NCBI GenBank assembly: GCA_963738135.1
Contig: CAVTVK010000004.1
Location: 682,001 to 746,000 of the forward strand
DNA from: Bog-473 sp963738135
GTDB taxonomy: Bacteria; Actinomycetota; Acidimicrobiia; Acidimicrobiales; RAAP-2
Direction of reading: 5' to 3'
DNA: 64,000 bases
Positions 36,340 to 45,422 of this stretch are shown here, one piece after another. Within the stretch, counting starts at the first letter, position 1. Every line of letters begins with the position of its first letter. The notes under the pieces were generated by a model. It did no database searches. It was given only the letters and a program-made list of their open reading frames with translations, and was not told the origin of the DNA. Made by a program: the position numbers and the translations under genes.

Positions 36340-36912
36340 GTGACAGGCAAGTCGCTCGTGCGCCACATCCTCTGGCACTGTTCGTTGCTGGCGAGCAGTG
36401 AGCACGCGTGGCTGATCGAAACAGAGGACGATCGCCGATTGCGGGGGCTCGCCGTACTCCCTCTCGGGGGCACGCCATGCCATATCGACTACGACGTCCT
36501 GTGCGGCCGCGAGTGGATGCCCAACTCGTGCAGCATCAGTGTCACTCTCCCCATGGAAGTTCGCACGATTCAGCTCAGATCCGATCAGCTCGGGAACTGG
36601 GAATTGAATGGGACGGCCGCTCCGAACCTCAAAGGCTGTTCTGACATTGATCTCGGTTGGACACCTGCGACGAATACGATTCCTGTTCGTCGGTTAGATC
36701 TCGAGCTCGGACATGGGGCCAGCATTGCCGCTGCATGGGTTCGGTTCCCCGAACTGGATGTCGTCGTCAATCGCCAGCATTACACCCGGATGGCGTTTGA
36801 TCGTTGGCGGTATCAATCGGGTGAGTACGACTTCGAGTTGCTCACTGATGCGCCCTCCGGCCTGATCCTTGAATATGGCGACGACTTGTGGAGGGCGGTC
36901 GGACCGAAATGA
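36340..36912 (+). CDS. Putative glycolipid-binding domain protein
   Basis: This protein of about 190 aa matches the Glycolipid_bind family: CHIDYDVLCGREW near the start, QLRSDQLGNWELNGTAAPNL, CSDIDLGWTPATNTIPVRRL (the hallmark CxDxDL...TNTLPIRRL), then VNRQHYTRMAFDRWRYQSGE and SGLILEYGDDLWRAV. The start is unclear: GTG 36340, GTG 36358 or an earlier codon near 36256. The reaction is not known. It lies alone on the plus strand. Confidence 0.8.
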   Translation: MTGKSLVRHILWHCSLLASSEHAWLIETEDDRRLRGLAVLPLGGTPCHIDYDVLCGREWMPNSCSISVTLPMEVRTIQLRSDQLGNWELNGTAAPNLKGCSDIDLGWTPATNTIPVRRLDLELGHGASIAAAWVRFPELDVVVNRQHYTRMAFDRWRYQSGEYDFELLTDAPSGLILEYGDDLWRAVGPK

Positions 36913-37053
36913 CTCTCCGCTGGGTCTGTGACGATGCACTTGCCGACGGTAGGGAGCATCCACAGTCCGCCCGCGTAGGCATTTCTCGGTTGTCCCGAAT
37001 GCTGTGCTCAAGCGACCGCTGGTAGTCGGCCCTGGCAGGGCTAGCCTGCCGCC

Positions 37054-37665
37054 GTGACGACGGCGCGGCTCGAGACCTTCAGTGACGGCGTATTCGCCAT
37101 AGCGGCCACGTTGCTCATCCTCAACGTAAATGTCACCGGGGTCCCCCTGGGAAAGGCACTGGTCCACGGCTGGCCGTCCTATGTGGCGTACGCGGTGAGC
37201 TTCCTCACGATCGGAATCATGTGGGCGAACCACCACGGGGTCTTCGCGCAGATCGACAAGGTCGATCGCACGTTCTTGATGATCAACGTTGTCTTCCTGA
37301 TGCTTGTGGCATTCGTACCCTTCCCGACGAAACTCGTCGCCGAGAACATCCATCGTCCGGGGCTCGAAGCTGCCGCGCTGACCTACGGATTCACCCTTAC
37401 GCTGACCGCTCTCGCTTACAACGCGTTGTGGTTCTACGCAGCGAAGGGTGGGCGGCTACTGCGCGCCGATGCCGATGCGAAGACGGTGACCGGTATCTCT
37501 CGCAGCTTTCTCCCCGGGCCCTGGATCTACCTCACGGCTACCTTATTGGCGTTTGGGTGGCCAACGCTGAGCATCATTCTCTTCGCCGTGATCGCGTTCT
37601 TCTACATGCTGGAGAGTGCTCTCTTCGGACGAGGCGTAGTAAACGCATCTGAGGCAACCCGATGA
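37054..37665 (+). CDS. TMEM175-type potassium channel (DUF1211)
   Basis: This 203-aa protein starts with the diagnostic RLETFSDGVFAIAATLLIL (the FSDG pore motif). Helices follow, including IMWANHHGVFAQID and TFLMINVVFLMLVAFVPFPT, six in total. Bacterial TMEM175 proteins are K+-permeable tetramers without the usual TVGYG filter. The start is GTG 37054. Single-gene unit. Confidence 0.88.
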   Translation: MTTARLETFSDGVFAIAATLLILNVNVTGVPLGKALVHGWPSYVAYAVSFLTIGIMWANHHGVFAQIDKVDRTFLMINVVFLMLVAFVPFPTKLVAENIHRPGLEAAALTYGFTLTLTALAYNALWFYAAKGGRLLRADADAKTVTGISRSFLPGPWIYLTATLLAFGWPTLSIILFAVIAFFYMLESALFGRGVVNASEATR

Positions 37666-38074
37666 TCCTTTTCGCTCTGCCCGACAAGCCCTCACAAACG
37701 GGATCCGATGGGTCTCTTTGGATGGCCGGTGTGAAGTTGACCTCAGAAGCGATGCCCCTTTTATTCCGCCATCTCCGAGCATCGGGTCGCGACCCAAGCT
37801 CGTGATGCCAAAGGGCCCAGCCATTCCGTCATCGGGGTGGGGCGCAGACGAAGGATTCCCGAAGAAAGTCGTGCAACTACCGGGCCGAATAGGCGTCTCG
37901 TCGTCCCCTGGGGCGAGGGGAACGACGAGGCCTTGGTCAAGAACCTTCCTGATGACACGCTCTCGTGGTCGCCGCAGTTCACGCCGACACCTTGGCTGGA
38001 CTCGTGTGACATCCTCCCGGCGAACGTGTGCATCTGCGCTGGACGACGACAGCATGTCGGCAGAAGATTGAGGC
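37666..38074. other. Intergenic region, no supported gene
   Basis: Open frames exist on both strands of this 409-bp stretch, but none shows a ribosome-binding site, a recognisable family or consistent protein-like sequence. Confidence 0.4.
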
Positions 38075-38344
38075 ATGAACAAGCGCTTCCGGGCTGAACT
38101 ACAGAAGAGTCCCAGCAAAGGTGGGTGGACTTACGTCGTCATGGAGGGTTCAGCCGAATACTTCGGGACGAAGGGCCTGGTGAAGGTGCGGGGCACAGTC
38201 GACGGCGAGCCCTTCGAGAGCTCCTTCATGGCGCTCGGTGACGGCACTCACAAGTTGCCGATCAAAGCTCAGATCCGTTCGAAAATCGGAAAGGATGTCG
38301 GCGATACGGTCACCGTTCGTCTCACAGAACGAAGGCCGGGCTGA
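38075..38344 (+). CDS. DUF1905 family protein
   Basis: This 89-aa protein has the DUF1905 beta-barrel layout: FRAELQKSPSKGGWTYVVM, KVRGTVDGEPFESSFMALGD, THKLPIKAQIRSKIGKDVGD and TVTVRLTERR. The family is widespread and uncharacterised, often beside YdeI/OmpD-associated proteins. The length is complete. Start is ATG 38075. Confidence 0.85.
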   Translation: MNKRFRAELQKSPSKGGWTYVVMEGSAEYFGTKGLVKVRGTVDGEPFESSFMALGDGTHKLPIKAQIRSKIGKDVGDTVTVRLTERRPG

Positions 38345-38538
38345 CGCGCCAGAAGGCCTGTGCCCCCTGAGCTACGCCTCCACTCGCTGCATTCGGGGGC
38401 AGGTCCTTCCCCTGAATTGCCGCAACATCTCGAACCGCTCGATGCGGTTTCGCGGTCGGTCGAGCAGGACCTTGCAATAAGGGTTACGGTGCGACAGCAC
38501 GTCACAGGAGCAGACAGACGAACTGACAGGAGAGATCA

Positions 38539-38850
38539 ATGGCCAAATACGTTGTGCGTTGGAAGGTGCGATCGGGCGGAACGGCCCAGCAGAACCACGA
38601 TGACGGGAAGAAGCTGCTCGACACGTTCGCCAAGTGGCAGATTCCGGCCGACCAGAACTTCTTGCAGTTCTTAGCCCGAACGGACGGTCAAGGTGGCTAC
38701 GCCGTCGTCGAAACCGATAACCCGGCGAGCCTGGCCGACGCACCGGCGAAATTCTCAACCTGGCTCGAGTTCGATATCGACCCGGTGATTGACATCATGG
38801 ACAACGTGGCCGTGACTGCTGCTGGTGCCGAGTTCCGCGAATCGATCTGA
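38539..38850 (+). CDS. DUF3303 family protein
   Basis: This 103-aa protein begins MAKYVVRWKVRSGGTAQQNH behind AGGAGAGATCA. NFLQFLARTDGQGGYAVVET and APAKFSTWLEFDIDPVIDIM are typical of the small ferredoxin-like DUF3303 family. Function unknown. It is a compact single-gene unit. Confidence 0.8.
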   Translation: MAKYVVRWKVRSGGTAQQNHDDGKKLLDTFAKWQIPADQNFLQFLARTDGQGGYAVVETDNPASLADAPAKFSTWLEFDIDPVIDIMDNVAVTAAGAEFRESI

Positions 38851-38928
38851 GCACCTGACCTGTCACGTTCGGCCTGCCCATAGTGCTTGGGGCTGGCAAT
38901 GGGTCTTGACTCATAGACAGACCGTACG

Positions 38929-40074
38929 GTGGCACCCCAGCCGGCCCACGAAGACCCTTTGCCATGTGCCGTCGGACCGCGGGGCGACAAGACTGCGTTC
39001 GTGAACGACGAGGGACCAAGAATCCACCAGCACGGCAGCGATGACCACAGACATGACCACGACCATGGGCATGTCCACGACCACCGCACCAAAGGGTTCC
39101 TGAGTGCGATCAGAAGGCTGATCCCTCCTCACACTCACGACGCCAAGGACTCGCTTGACCAGGCACTAGAAGGCAGCAGGGACGGGATCCGGGCCGTGGC
39201 GATCTCGCTGGCCATCCTGCTTATCACGGCGGGTTTCCAAGCCCTCGTCGTGGTGACCAGCGGTTCGGTGGCGCTCTTGGGCGACACATTGCACAATGCG
39301 GCCGATGCATTGACCGCGGTGCCGTTGTGGCTGGCATTCCGGCTCGGACGACGAGCACCGACTTCTCGATTCACCTATGGCTACGGCAAGGCCGAAGATG
39401 TCGCGGGGGTCTTCGTGCTGGTTCTGATCTTCGGGTCAGCAGCCTTCGCCGGCTACGAGGCCATTGACCGCCTGATCCACCCGCAGAAGATCACGCATCT
39501 CGCCATCGTGATGGTGGCCGCCGTCGTAGGCGCAGTGGGCAACGAGGTGGTCGCCCAGTACCGGATCCGGGTTGGACGACGGATTGGATCCGCGGCCCTT
39601 GAGGCCGACGGCATTCATGCCCGCACTGATGGGATCACATCGTCACTGGTGCTCATCGGTGCGATCGCCGTGGCACTCGGGGCACAGTGGGCCGACGCCG
39701 TGGTTGGCTTGGTCATCACCGCCGCCATCTTGATAGTCGGCTATCAAGCTGCTCGGAGCGTTGGGCAGCGCCTGCTCGACGCCGTTGATCCGGCAATCGT
39801 CGCTCGCATTTCAGAGACCGTGGCCACCGTGGAGGGCGTCGCGGCAGTGACCGAGGTCCGAGCGCGATGGATGGGACACCGACTCCTGGCCCAGGTGCGC
39901 CTGAGCGTCGATGGGTCGCAGTCCGTGACGAGGGGACACGAGATCGCCGAAGTGGTCCACCACGAGCTCCTCCATCACGTCTCCAATCTCTCTGACGCCA
40001 TCATCCACGTCGATCCCGCGGTCAAAGGGTTCGACCCACACGCCTCAACAGCGCACCATCGGAGTCAGCAATAA
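38929..40074 (+). CDS. Cation diffusion facilitator transporter with histidine-rich N-terminus
   Basis: This CDF-type metal/proton antiporter of up to 381 aa has a His-rich N-terminus (HGSDDHRHDHDHGHVHDH) that likely binds Zn, Co or Ni. Six helices follow, carrying the paired metal sites LLGDTLHNAADAL (HxxxD) and EADGIHARTDGITS (HxxxD). The C-terminal cytoplasmic domain (VEGVAAVTEVRARWMGHRLL) follows. It exports divalent metal from the cytoplasm. The start may be GTG 38929 or GTG 39001. Confidence 0.9.
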   Translation: MAPQPAHEDPLPCAVGPRGDKTAFVNDEGPRIHQHGSDDHRHDHDHGHVHDHRTKGFLSAIRRLIPPHTHDAKDSLDQALEGSRDGIRAVAISLAILLITAGFQALVVVTSGSVALLGDTLHNAADALTAVPLWLAFRLGRRAPTSRFTYGYGKAEDVAGVFVLVLIFGSAAFAGYEAIDRLIHPQKITHLAIVMVAAVVGAVGNEVVAQYRIRVGRRIGSAALEADGIHARTDGITSSLVLIGAIAVALGAQWADAVVGLVITAAILIVGYQAARSVGQRLLDAVDPAIVARISETVATVEGVAAVTEVRARWMGHRLLAQVRLSVDGSQSVTRGHEIAEVVHHELLHHVSNLSDAIIHVDPAVKGFDPHASTAHHRSQQ

Positions 40075-40173
40075 GAGGTCGGCTCCCTGCCGCTCGTGGT
40101 GGCGGATTCTCCAATCATCCCGCCGCTCGAAGACCACCCGGCTGGGATCTACGGAGTCTGAGAAACTGGCTGG

Positions 40174-40770
40174 GTGACGGAGACAGGGGACCGGACTCTT
40201 CACGCTCGGCTTCTCAGTCGGGGCCGCAAGCTGGAAGCGGCAACGCTCGGCTGGAACATCGTGGGCGTGTTCGTGCTGGCGGTTGCCGCCATGCAGGCCC
40301 GATCCGTTGCCCTCGCCGGATTCGGGCTGGACAGCCTGATTGAGATTGGTGCGTCCACCGTCGTCCTGTGGGAACTGGCGGACGTAAGCGAAGAACGACA
40401 GCACCGGGCGATGCGTTGGATCGGGTTCGCCTTCGTCGGTCTGGCCGTCTACTTGGGCATCCAGAGCACGGTCGTTCTCGTCATCGGGTTCCATCCGCAC
40501 CACAGCCCACTTGGCATCATCTGGACCGGCGTCACCGCCGCAGTGATGTTCACACTCGCTTTCGGTAAAGCGAGGACCGGCGCTGCGCTGGACAACCCGG
40601 TGCTGCGGGCCGAGGGGCGTATCACATTGATCGACGGCATCTTGGCAACGGCGGTCCTTTCTGGCTTGATATTCAATGCGGTCTTTGGGTGGTGGTGGGC
40701 GGATCCCCTAGCCGGATACGTTCTGCTCTACTACGCCGTCGATGAAGCCCGTGGGTCCCTAAGTCGCTGA
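40174..40770 (+). CDS. Cation transporter, CDF-related
   Basis: This 198-aa membrane protein reads ALAGFGLDSLIEIGASTVVL for its first site (FxxDSxxE) and EGRITLIDGILATAVLSGLI for the second, with ADPLAGYVLLYYAVDEA at the end. This is the short cation-transporter family related to CDF proteins but lacking the cytoplasmic domain. GTG 40174 begins VTETGDRTLHAR. It lies 100 bp after the CDF gene on the same strand and may function in the same metal stress. Confidence 0.75.
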   Translation: MTETGDRTLHARLLSRGRKLEAATLGWNIVGVFVLAVAAMQARSVALAGFGLDSLIEIGASTVVLWELADVSEERQHRAMRWIGFAFVGLAVYLGIQSTVVLVIGFHPHHSPLGIIWTGVTAAVMFTLAFGKARTGAALDNPVLRAEGRITLIDGILATAVLSGLIFNAVFGWWWADPLAGYVLLYYAVDEARGSLSR

Positions 40771-41134
40771 CGACAACGCTCTCCTGGCGTCTCGCAATGG
40801 TGCCGAATTGTCACACAATCCTGGTGCATGGCAGCCAACCCTCCGAGGCCGGCGCCCACAGTTGTGCAAGTCGGTGACGTCAGCCGAAACCCTCGGGGGC
40901 GGAGAGTCCGCATAAATGCTGGCTCTTCGCCTCCTTCACGTCTCGAGCCGCAAGCAGGCGTGAGATACCCAGATGCGGGCCAACTCCGTACACCCGGCAA
41001 CAGCTTCGGAGTCGGCTTCGCGCATAGGGAGGGATCTGACTCCCGAACGATCTGCACAAGTGGTGACCAAGGGGCTCTTGAGCTCAGGACCTTGGTCCCT
41101 AGCTCGGAGTGGCCTGGGGCTTCAGAGTGCTCGT
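40771..41134. other. Leader region of the cytochrome b operon
   Basis: The only clear signal is the DosR-like box at 41086-41099. A longer pair gggag/ctccc near 41032-41053 has too wide a spacer for that motif. No gene is supported. Confidence 0.5.
41086..41099. promoter_or_regulatory. DosR-like box before the cytochrome b operon
   Basis: AGGACCTTGGTCCC is a near-perfect inverted repeat with the 14-bp spacing of DosR/DevR sites. It lies 36 bp before ATG 41135. Confidence 0.75.
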
Positions 41135-41311
41135 ATGCCATTTGGTGCATTCATTGCGGCGGTCATCAACCTCAACGGCTCCGGTCACTACATCGATTGG
41201 GGATTTGTTCAGATCTCGGTCGCGAACCTCGTCGTGATCATCCTGATGATCGCCGTCTTTGTTCTGGCGATCCTGCTTCCCTTTCCAAAACGAAAGGGGC
41301 CGAATCAGTGA
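41135..41311 (+). CDS. 58-aa single-pass membrane protein
   Basis: MPFGAFIAAVINLNGSGHYI leads into a transmembrane helix (VANLVVIILMIAVFVLAILL) and a short basic tail. Its TGA overlaps the GTG of the cytochrome b gene. No family is recognised. It may be a small subunit of the cytochrome complex encoded next to it. A DosR-like box 36 bp upstream suggests hypoxic induction. Confidence 0.65.
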   Translation: MPFGAFIAAVINLNGSGHYIDWGFVQISVANLVVIILMIAVFVLAILLPFPKRKGPNQ

Positions 41312-42000
41312 CGCTCGACATTGAGACCGTCCAGGACGAGGCCACGAACGAAGAGTCACGCCAATGGACGGCGAAGGTCAGGAACACGGCTTCTTCCGCC
41401 TTCCCTCCCGAGCGCCTCCTCCCAGACCGCCAGCCCGCCTACATGGCTTCATGGATCTATGTCTTCGGTGTGCTCACAGTCGTGAGCCTCGCCTGGGTCA
41501 TCGTTACAGGATGCGTGCTCGCCATCATGGGGCCGAGCTGGTGGCATGTGTCGGGACTCGGGCACTTCGTGAACTCCCTCCACCTGTGGAGCGTCGAGGC
41601 GTTCTTCTTCTTCATGGTCATCCACCTCTGGGGCAAATTCTTCATGGCTGCATGGCGGGGAAACCGCAAGTTGACCTGGGCGACCGGTGTGATCTCCTTC
41701 GCCGCCTCCATTGCGGCCGCGTTCACCGGGTACCTGTCCCAGCAGAATTTCGACTCCCAATGGATCTCCACGCAGGCCAAGGACGGCATCAACGCAACGG
41801 GAGCCGGCGCCGTGTGGAACGTCCTCAACTTCGGGCAGATGCTTATGTGGCACATCGTGCTGTTGCCCATTGCGGTTGTCGCTATCGCCGGCCTGCATGT
41901 TCTCATGGTCCGTCGTCGCGGAATCGTCCCTCCGTTCGACGAAGGTGAAGCCGGCCCATCCACCGAGGAAGCACCGACCCCGGGGAAGGTCGTCGAATGA
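41308..42000 (+). CDS. Cytochrome b/b6 N-terminal-type membrane protein
   Basis: This 230-aa protein has four helices of the cytochrome b N-terminal domain. Histidines placed for two b hemes are HLWSVEAFFFFMVIHLWGKF on one helix and MWHIVLLPIAVVAIAGLHVL on the later helix. GVISFAASIAAAFTGYLSQQ matches the Qo-side segment. The start is GTG 41308, overlapping the upstream stop. No Rieske gene or cytochrome c gene is nearby, so the electron partner is unknown. ATGA overlap with the next gene indicates one operon under the DosR-like box. Confidence 0.8.
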   Translation: MTLDIETVQDEATNEESRQWTAKVRNTASSAFPPERLLPDRQPAYMASWIYVFGVLTVVSLAWVIVTGCVLAIMGPSWWHVSGLGHFVNSLHLWSVEAFFFFMVIHLWGKFFMAAWRGNRKLTWATGVISFAASIAAAFTGYLSQQNFDSQWISTQAKDGINATGAGAVWNVLNFGQMLMWHIVLLPIAVVAIAGLHVLMVRRRGIVPPFDEGEAGPSTEEAPTPGKVVE

Positions 42001-42956
42001 GTCCGAAGAAGCCTCGTCGCTTCAATTCGGATCGCGACGTCAGAGAATGGAAGGGAGCCTATCGTCCATATGACATTGTGAAGGAGGCTTTTGTCGCACT
42101 TCTCGCGGTCGGCGTTCTGATCCTGCTGCTGACCGTCGTGTTCTCTTCGCCCGACGAACCGGCCGTCACCTTGAAGACCTGGTCGACCAGCAGCCCCGTC
42201 GACTTCGCACAGACGGCCACCACCGAATTGGACGGAACGAGTGCTGTGGCTACTTATGGTCCGCCCTACAACGCCACGCCCGACGTCACTCAGCACGTTG
42301 GTTTCTTCGAGCCCGCACAATGGTTCGGAGCGCACCAGCCGATCGATACGGCGCAGGATTTTGTCATCAAGCCGCTCCGCACGCTGCCGAATCAACCGGA
42401 TGTCCAGCGAGCGATCGACGCGTACGAAAGCGCATCGACGTCCCAGCAAAGCGCTTGGACGACGAACTACGAGAAGGCCGTAGCTAACGCCACCGACATC
42501 CACGGTCGACTGCATGTCACCATCGGCCCCTACGGACCAGTCGGCGTGATGATCGGCTCCCTGACCTCCATGGCCCAGACAGGTGGCCTCGATGGCGCTT
42601 TGTTGGGCCAGGGACAGTTCTACAATACGGATTACACAAAGCCGCTGCTATTCATCGCCGATGGCAACTACTTGGCCAATATCGCGAGTTCGCAACACCT
42701 GCAGGGCACGCAGTGGGGCATGATGAACGAGACCGGGAACTATCCGGGCCAAGCGTGGCTGTGGCTGTACACCGCCTTCTACCAGGTCCCGCCGATGAAG
42801 ACGTCGGATAACGCGGACCTCGAGGTGTGGGCAATCATGATGGCGCTCACGATCGTCCTGATCTTCCTTCCGTTCATTCCCGTCCTGCGTTCCATCCCGC
42901 GATGGTCTCGGGTCTACAAGTTGATTTGGCGAGACCACTACCGCTCCCTCGCCTAG
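41997..42956 (+). CDS. Cytochrome b C-terminal-like protein with a large extracytoplasmic domain
   Basis: This 319-aa protein has one N-terminal helix (AFVALLAVGVLILLLTVVFS), then about 230 polar residues. A C-terminal helix (AIMMALTIVLIFLPFIPVLR) and a basic tail complete it. The sequence EAFVALLAVGVL and PDEPAV resembles the start of cytochrome b6 subunit IV/cytochrome b C-terminal domains, but the long outer loop is unusual. It overlaps the cytochrome b gene by 4 bp (ATGA). Together they may form a quinol-oxidising membrane complex expressed in hypoxia. Confidence 0.65.
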   Translation: MSPKKPRRFNSDRDVREWKGAYRPYDIVKEAFVALLAVGVLILLLTVVFSSPDEPAVTLKTWSTSSPVDFAQTATTELDGTSAVATYGPPYNATPDVTQHVGFFEPAQWFGAHQPIDTAQDFVIKPLRTLPNQPDVQRAIDAYESASTSQQSAWTTNYEKAVANATDIHGRLHVTIGPYGPVGVMIGSLTSMAQTGGLDGALLGQGQFYNTDYTKPLLFIADGNYLANIASSQHLQGTQWGMMNETGNYPGQAWLWLYTAFYQVPPMKTSDNADLEVWAIMMALTIVLIFLPFIPVLRSIPRWSRVYKLIWRDHYRSLA

Positions 42957-43319
42957 CCCTCCAACGTCACGGGAGCGTGCCGTCACTCGCGCGAACGACG
43001 GACTCGTACAAGACCCAAGTGGACGAGTGCGTTATCCGTCACCAAGGCAAATGCCCGGTACATGGGCACGCGGTGCATGGACATGAGAACCGCCACAGCT
43101 CCGGGGTTGACCCTTGCACCACTATGGCAGCTCAGAGTCTCGAAGGGCCGTCGACCCGAACTCCAGTCGGCATCGGTATGCCCATGCAAGTCCACGGTGG
43201 CCAGCGGGACGCTCACCGGCCGACGGTTCTCACCCGGCCGTTTCGTTCGCACGTTTCGTTCGCAGGTAGCTGTCAGTTTCCGACTCAGCGCCCATCGCCT
43301 TTTGTTCGCAATGTCGGAC
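42957..43319. other. Intergenic region with a 13-bp tandem repeat
   Basis: No gene is supported. A gtttcgttcgca repeat occurs twice in tandem near 43238-43263. The region lies between two convergent operons. Confidence 0.4.
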
Positions 43320-43772
43320 TTAGGTTGCCTCTGCGTGTCCAGTGCCAGTCTCTTCACGCTGGCCTTCCGAAGGGACGATGACCACGGGGATGCTGGAGTG
43401 CTCGACCAATTCGAGGCTGGTACTGCCCAACAACGAGCCGGAGTGCTCTCCGGACCCGCGCGATCCGACAACGATGAGGTCAACCGAGTCTGGCGCATCG
43501 ATCATTCGAAGCAGGGCGGAGCACGGGTCTCCGTCGACGACGAGCCACTCCACCGCAGTCGCCGGCATCCCGGCGCCGACAGCGATCTCCAACACGATCT
43601 CCTGATGAGGAGCCGCGGACCTCGAAAGTCCCGCGTGCTCCAAGAGACCCACGGCGTGAACGACTTTCAGCCGTGCACGAACCGTGGACGCGAGACTGGC
43701 CGCCCAGAGAAGAGCGGCTTTCGAATCATCTGAACCATCGAACCCCACCGCAACGCTGTCAATTGCATTCAC
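43320..43772 (-). CDS. Universal stress protein
   Basis: This 150-aa UspA-fold protein begins VNAIDSVAVGFDGSDDSKAA. The ATP-binding loop at the C-terminus reads LIVVGSRGSGEHSGSLLGST followed by VEHSSIPVVIV. The G-2x-G-9x-G(S/T) pattern is kept, so ATP binding is likely. It begins 14 bp after the deacetylase gene and is the third gene of the acetyltransferase-deacetylase-USP operon, whose leader carries a DosR-like box. Confidence 0.9.
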   Translation of the reverse strand: MNAIDSVAVGFDGSDDSKAALLWAASLASTVRARLKVVHAVGLLEHAGLSRSAAPHQEIVLEIAVGAGMPATAVEWLVVDGDPCSALLRMIDAPDSVDLIVVGSRGSGEHSGSLLGSTSLELVEHSSIPVVIVPSEGQREETGTGHAEAT

Positions 43773-43785
43773 CTTTGCACACCCC

Positions 43786-44805
43786 TTAGCGAAGAGCTGC
43801 TGTGACAGCATTTTGAACGACCTCTGCGGACGCAACCGCCTCTCGCCCGGGCCCCCCAAACGTCGGAGCCTCGATATCTACCGTTACGTCGAGGAGGCTG
43901 CCGAGCACGGCCGCAACCGATGTACGCAATGCCCTGGCGTTGTAACCCCCCTCAAGGAACAACGCGAGGCGTCCGGGACGAGGTGCAAAGGAGTTCACAA
44001 GTTGCGCGAGCTGCGCGAAATCCCCAGTGGAGAGGGCGAGTTCGCCCAGAGGGTCGGCCCGGTGGGCATCGAAGCCACAAGAGACCAGGACCCAGTCGGG
44101 TACGAAACCATCGATCACCGGCTGCGCGACCTGCTCGAGAGCAGATCGAACAATATCGCCGGTCGCACCTCGTGGCAGCGGGATGTTGACGGTGAGGCCG
44201 GGCGCATTGGGACCTCCTACTTCTTGTGCTCTACCAGTGCCCGGGAATAGGGGCCACTGATGGGTCGAGACGTACAAAACCTTGGGATCATCCCAAAAGA
44301 TGGATTGCGTCCCATTGCCGTGATGAACGTCCCAGTCGATGATGAGCACTCGCTGCCCCCTCGCCACCAACGCCGCAGCGCTGATGGCCACGTTGTTCAG
44401 CAAACAGAAACCCATGGCACGATCTGTTAAGGCGTGGTGCCCGGGTGGCCTAACGGGGACAAAGGCCACGCCCTCACCATTGCGCTCCAGGGCAGCGATC
44501 GCCTCAAGACCGGCACCAGCAGCTCGGCGCGCCGCGCTGAAAGAATCCGTCTGGGCATAGGTATCGGGGTCGAGGTCGCCCCCACCCTGCCGGCAGAAGC
44601 GATCGAGCTCGTCGAGATACTTGATCGAGTGCACCCGTGTCAGCGCGTCGAATTCCGCCTCGGGCGAGCCGACGTAGTTGATGTCATCATCGAGATGGAG
44701 GTCGCGCACTCCATCCATCACGGAGAAGATCCTGCCCAGCTGCTCGGGATGGAACCTGCCCCCGTCGTGTTCATTGGCACCCGATGGACCGGCGACAATC
44801 AGCAC
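43786..44805 (-). CDS. Histone-deacetylase-family amidohydrolase (AcuC/acetylpolyamine type)
   Basis: This zinc hydrolase of 339 aa removes acetyl groups from protein lysine or polyamines. Motifs are FVPVRPPGHHA, LIIDWDVHHGNGTQSIFW (zinc ligands Asp and His), VSTHQWPLFPGTG, SCGFDAHRADPLG and LFLEGGYN. All catalytic residues appear present. It overlaps the upstream acetyltransferase by 7 bp, so acetylating and deacetylating enzymes are made together. It is probably induced from the DosR-like box at 45560. Confidence 0.9.
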   Translation of the reverse strand: MLIVAGPSGANEHDGGRFHPEQLGRIFSVMDGVRDLHLDDDINYVGSPEAEFDALTRVHSIKYLDELDRFCRQGGGDLDPDTYAQTDSFSAARRAAGAGLEAIAALERNGEGVAFVPVRPPGHHALTDRAMGFCLLNNVAISAAALVARGQRVLIIDWDVHHGNGTQSIFWDDPKVLYVSTHQWPLFPGTGRAQEVGGPNAPGLTVNIPLPRGATGDIVRSALEQVAQPVIDGFVPDWVLVSCGFDAHRADPLGELALSTGDFAQLAQLVNSFAPRPGRLALFLEGGYNARALRTSVAAVLGSLLDVTVDIEAPTFGGPGREAVASAEVVQNAVTAALR

Positions 44806-45422
44806 TTAGGAGATCCTTTGGCTGTGCTCGACAGACAACGAATGATGCGCCGATTTTCGTCCCTCGTGGCCAGGGCAGCACGGTAGGACTCCGTCATCTC
44901 GATCCCGAAACGCAGCCAGACAGTTCCGTACTCGATCTTCGTTGACAACTCGAAGCCAGAGTGACGAAACACGTCCAGCATCGCCTTATTCTCGCAAAGA
45001 GTTTCTGCCAGGAACGTTCTGATACCCCGAGCCCTCGCAGCCTGGGCGAGCTCGTCAAGCAACAGCGGCCCGATCCCGTGGTGCTGGTAGCCATCGGCCA
45101 CGATGAACGCGACCTCGGCTTCTGGGGTACCGGCGCATCGGTCGAACCGACCTACGGCAATGAGCCTTCCCTCTGTCTCGACCACGAGAGCCAAACGGTC
45201 CACGTAGTCCACAGTGGTGAAGCGCTCGACTTCAGCCGCCGAAAGGGTTGGATGAACCGTGAAGAACCTCAGGTAGGTCGATCGCAAAGAGAGATGCCGA
45301 TGAAACTCGACCAGCGCCTCCGCATCTTCGGGTCGGATCGGACGCAGGCTGCAGTGAGTACCCCCCGACAAGATGACGTCAGCTCCAAGATCGTTCGGAT
45401 AGTTCGGGGGAGCCGTCAGCAC
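44799..45422 (-). CDS. GNAT-family N-acetyltransferase (Pat-like)
   Basis: This 207-aa protein has CSLRPIRPEDAEALVEFHRH, then EAEVAFIVADGYQHHGIGPL with the acetyl-CoA loop QHHGIGPLL (Q/RxxGxG/A). RTFLAETLCENKAMLDVFRH follows. The layout matches the catalytic domain of protein acetyltransferases such as Pat, without the cyclic-nucleotide domain. It overlaps the deacetylase gene. Its promoter region contains an extended DosR-like palindrome at 45554-45578. A paralogue lies at 61850. Confidence 0.85.
   Translation of the reverse strand: MLTAPPNYPNDLGADVILSGGTHCSLRPIRPEDAEALVEFHRHLSLRSTYLRFFTVHPTLSAAEVERFTTVDYVDRLALVVETEGRLIAVGRFDRCAGTPEAEVAFIVADGYQHHGIGPLLLDELAQAARARGIRTFLAETLCENKAMLDVFRHSGFELSTKIEYGTVWLRFGIEMTESYRAALATRDENRRIIRCLSSTAKGSPKC

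Noticed and set aside
37718..38071. 117-aa plus-strand ORF before DUF1905
   Set aside because: It has no ribosome-binding site, Ser/Arg/Pro-rich composition in all frames and no family resemblance.
41032..41053. Second DosR box upstream of the cytochrome b operon (gggag...ctccc)
   Set aside because: The half sites are 18 bp end to end instead of 14, so the spacing does not fit.
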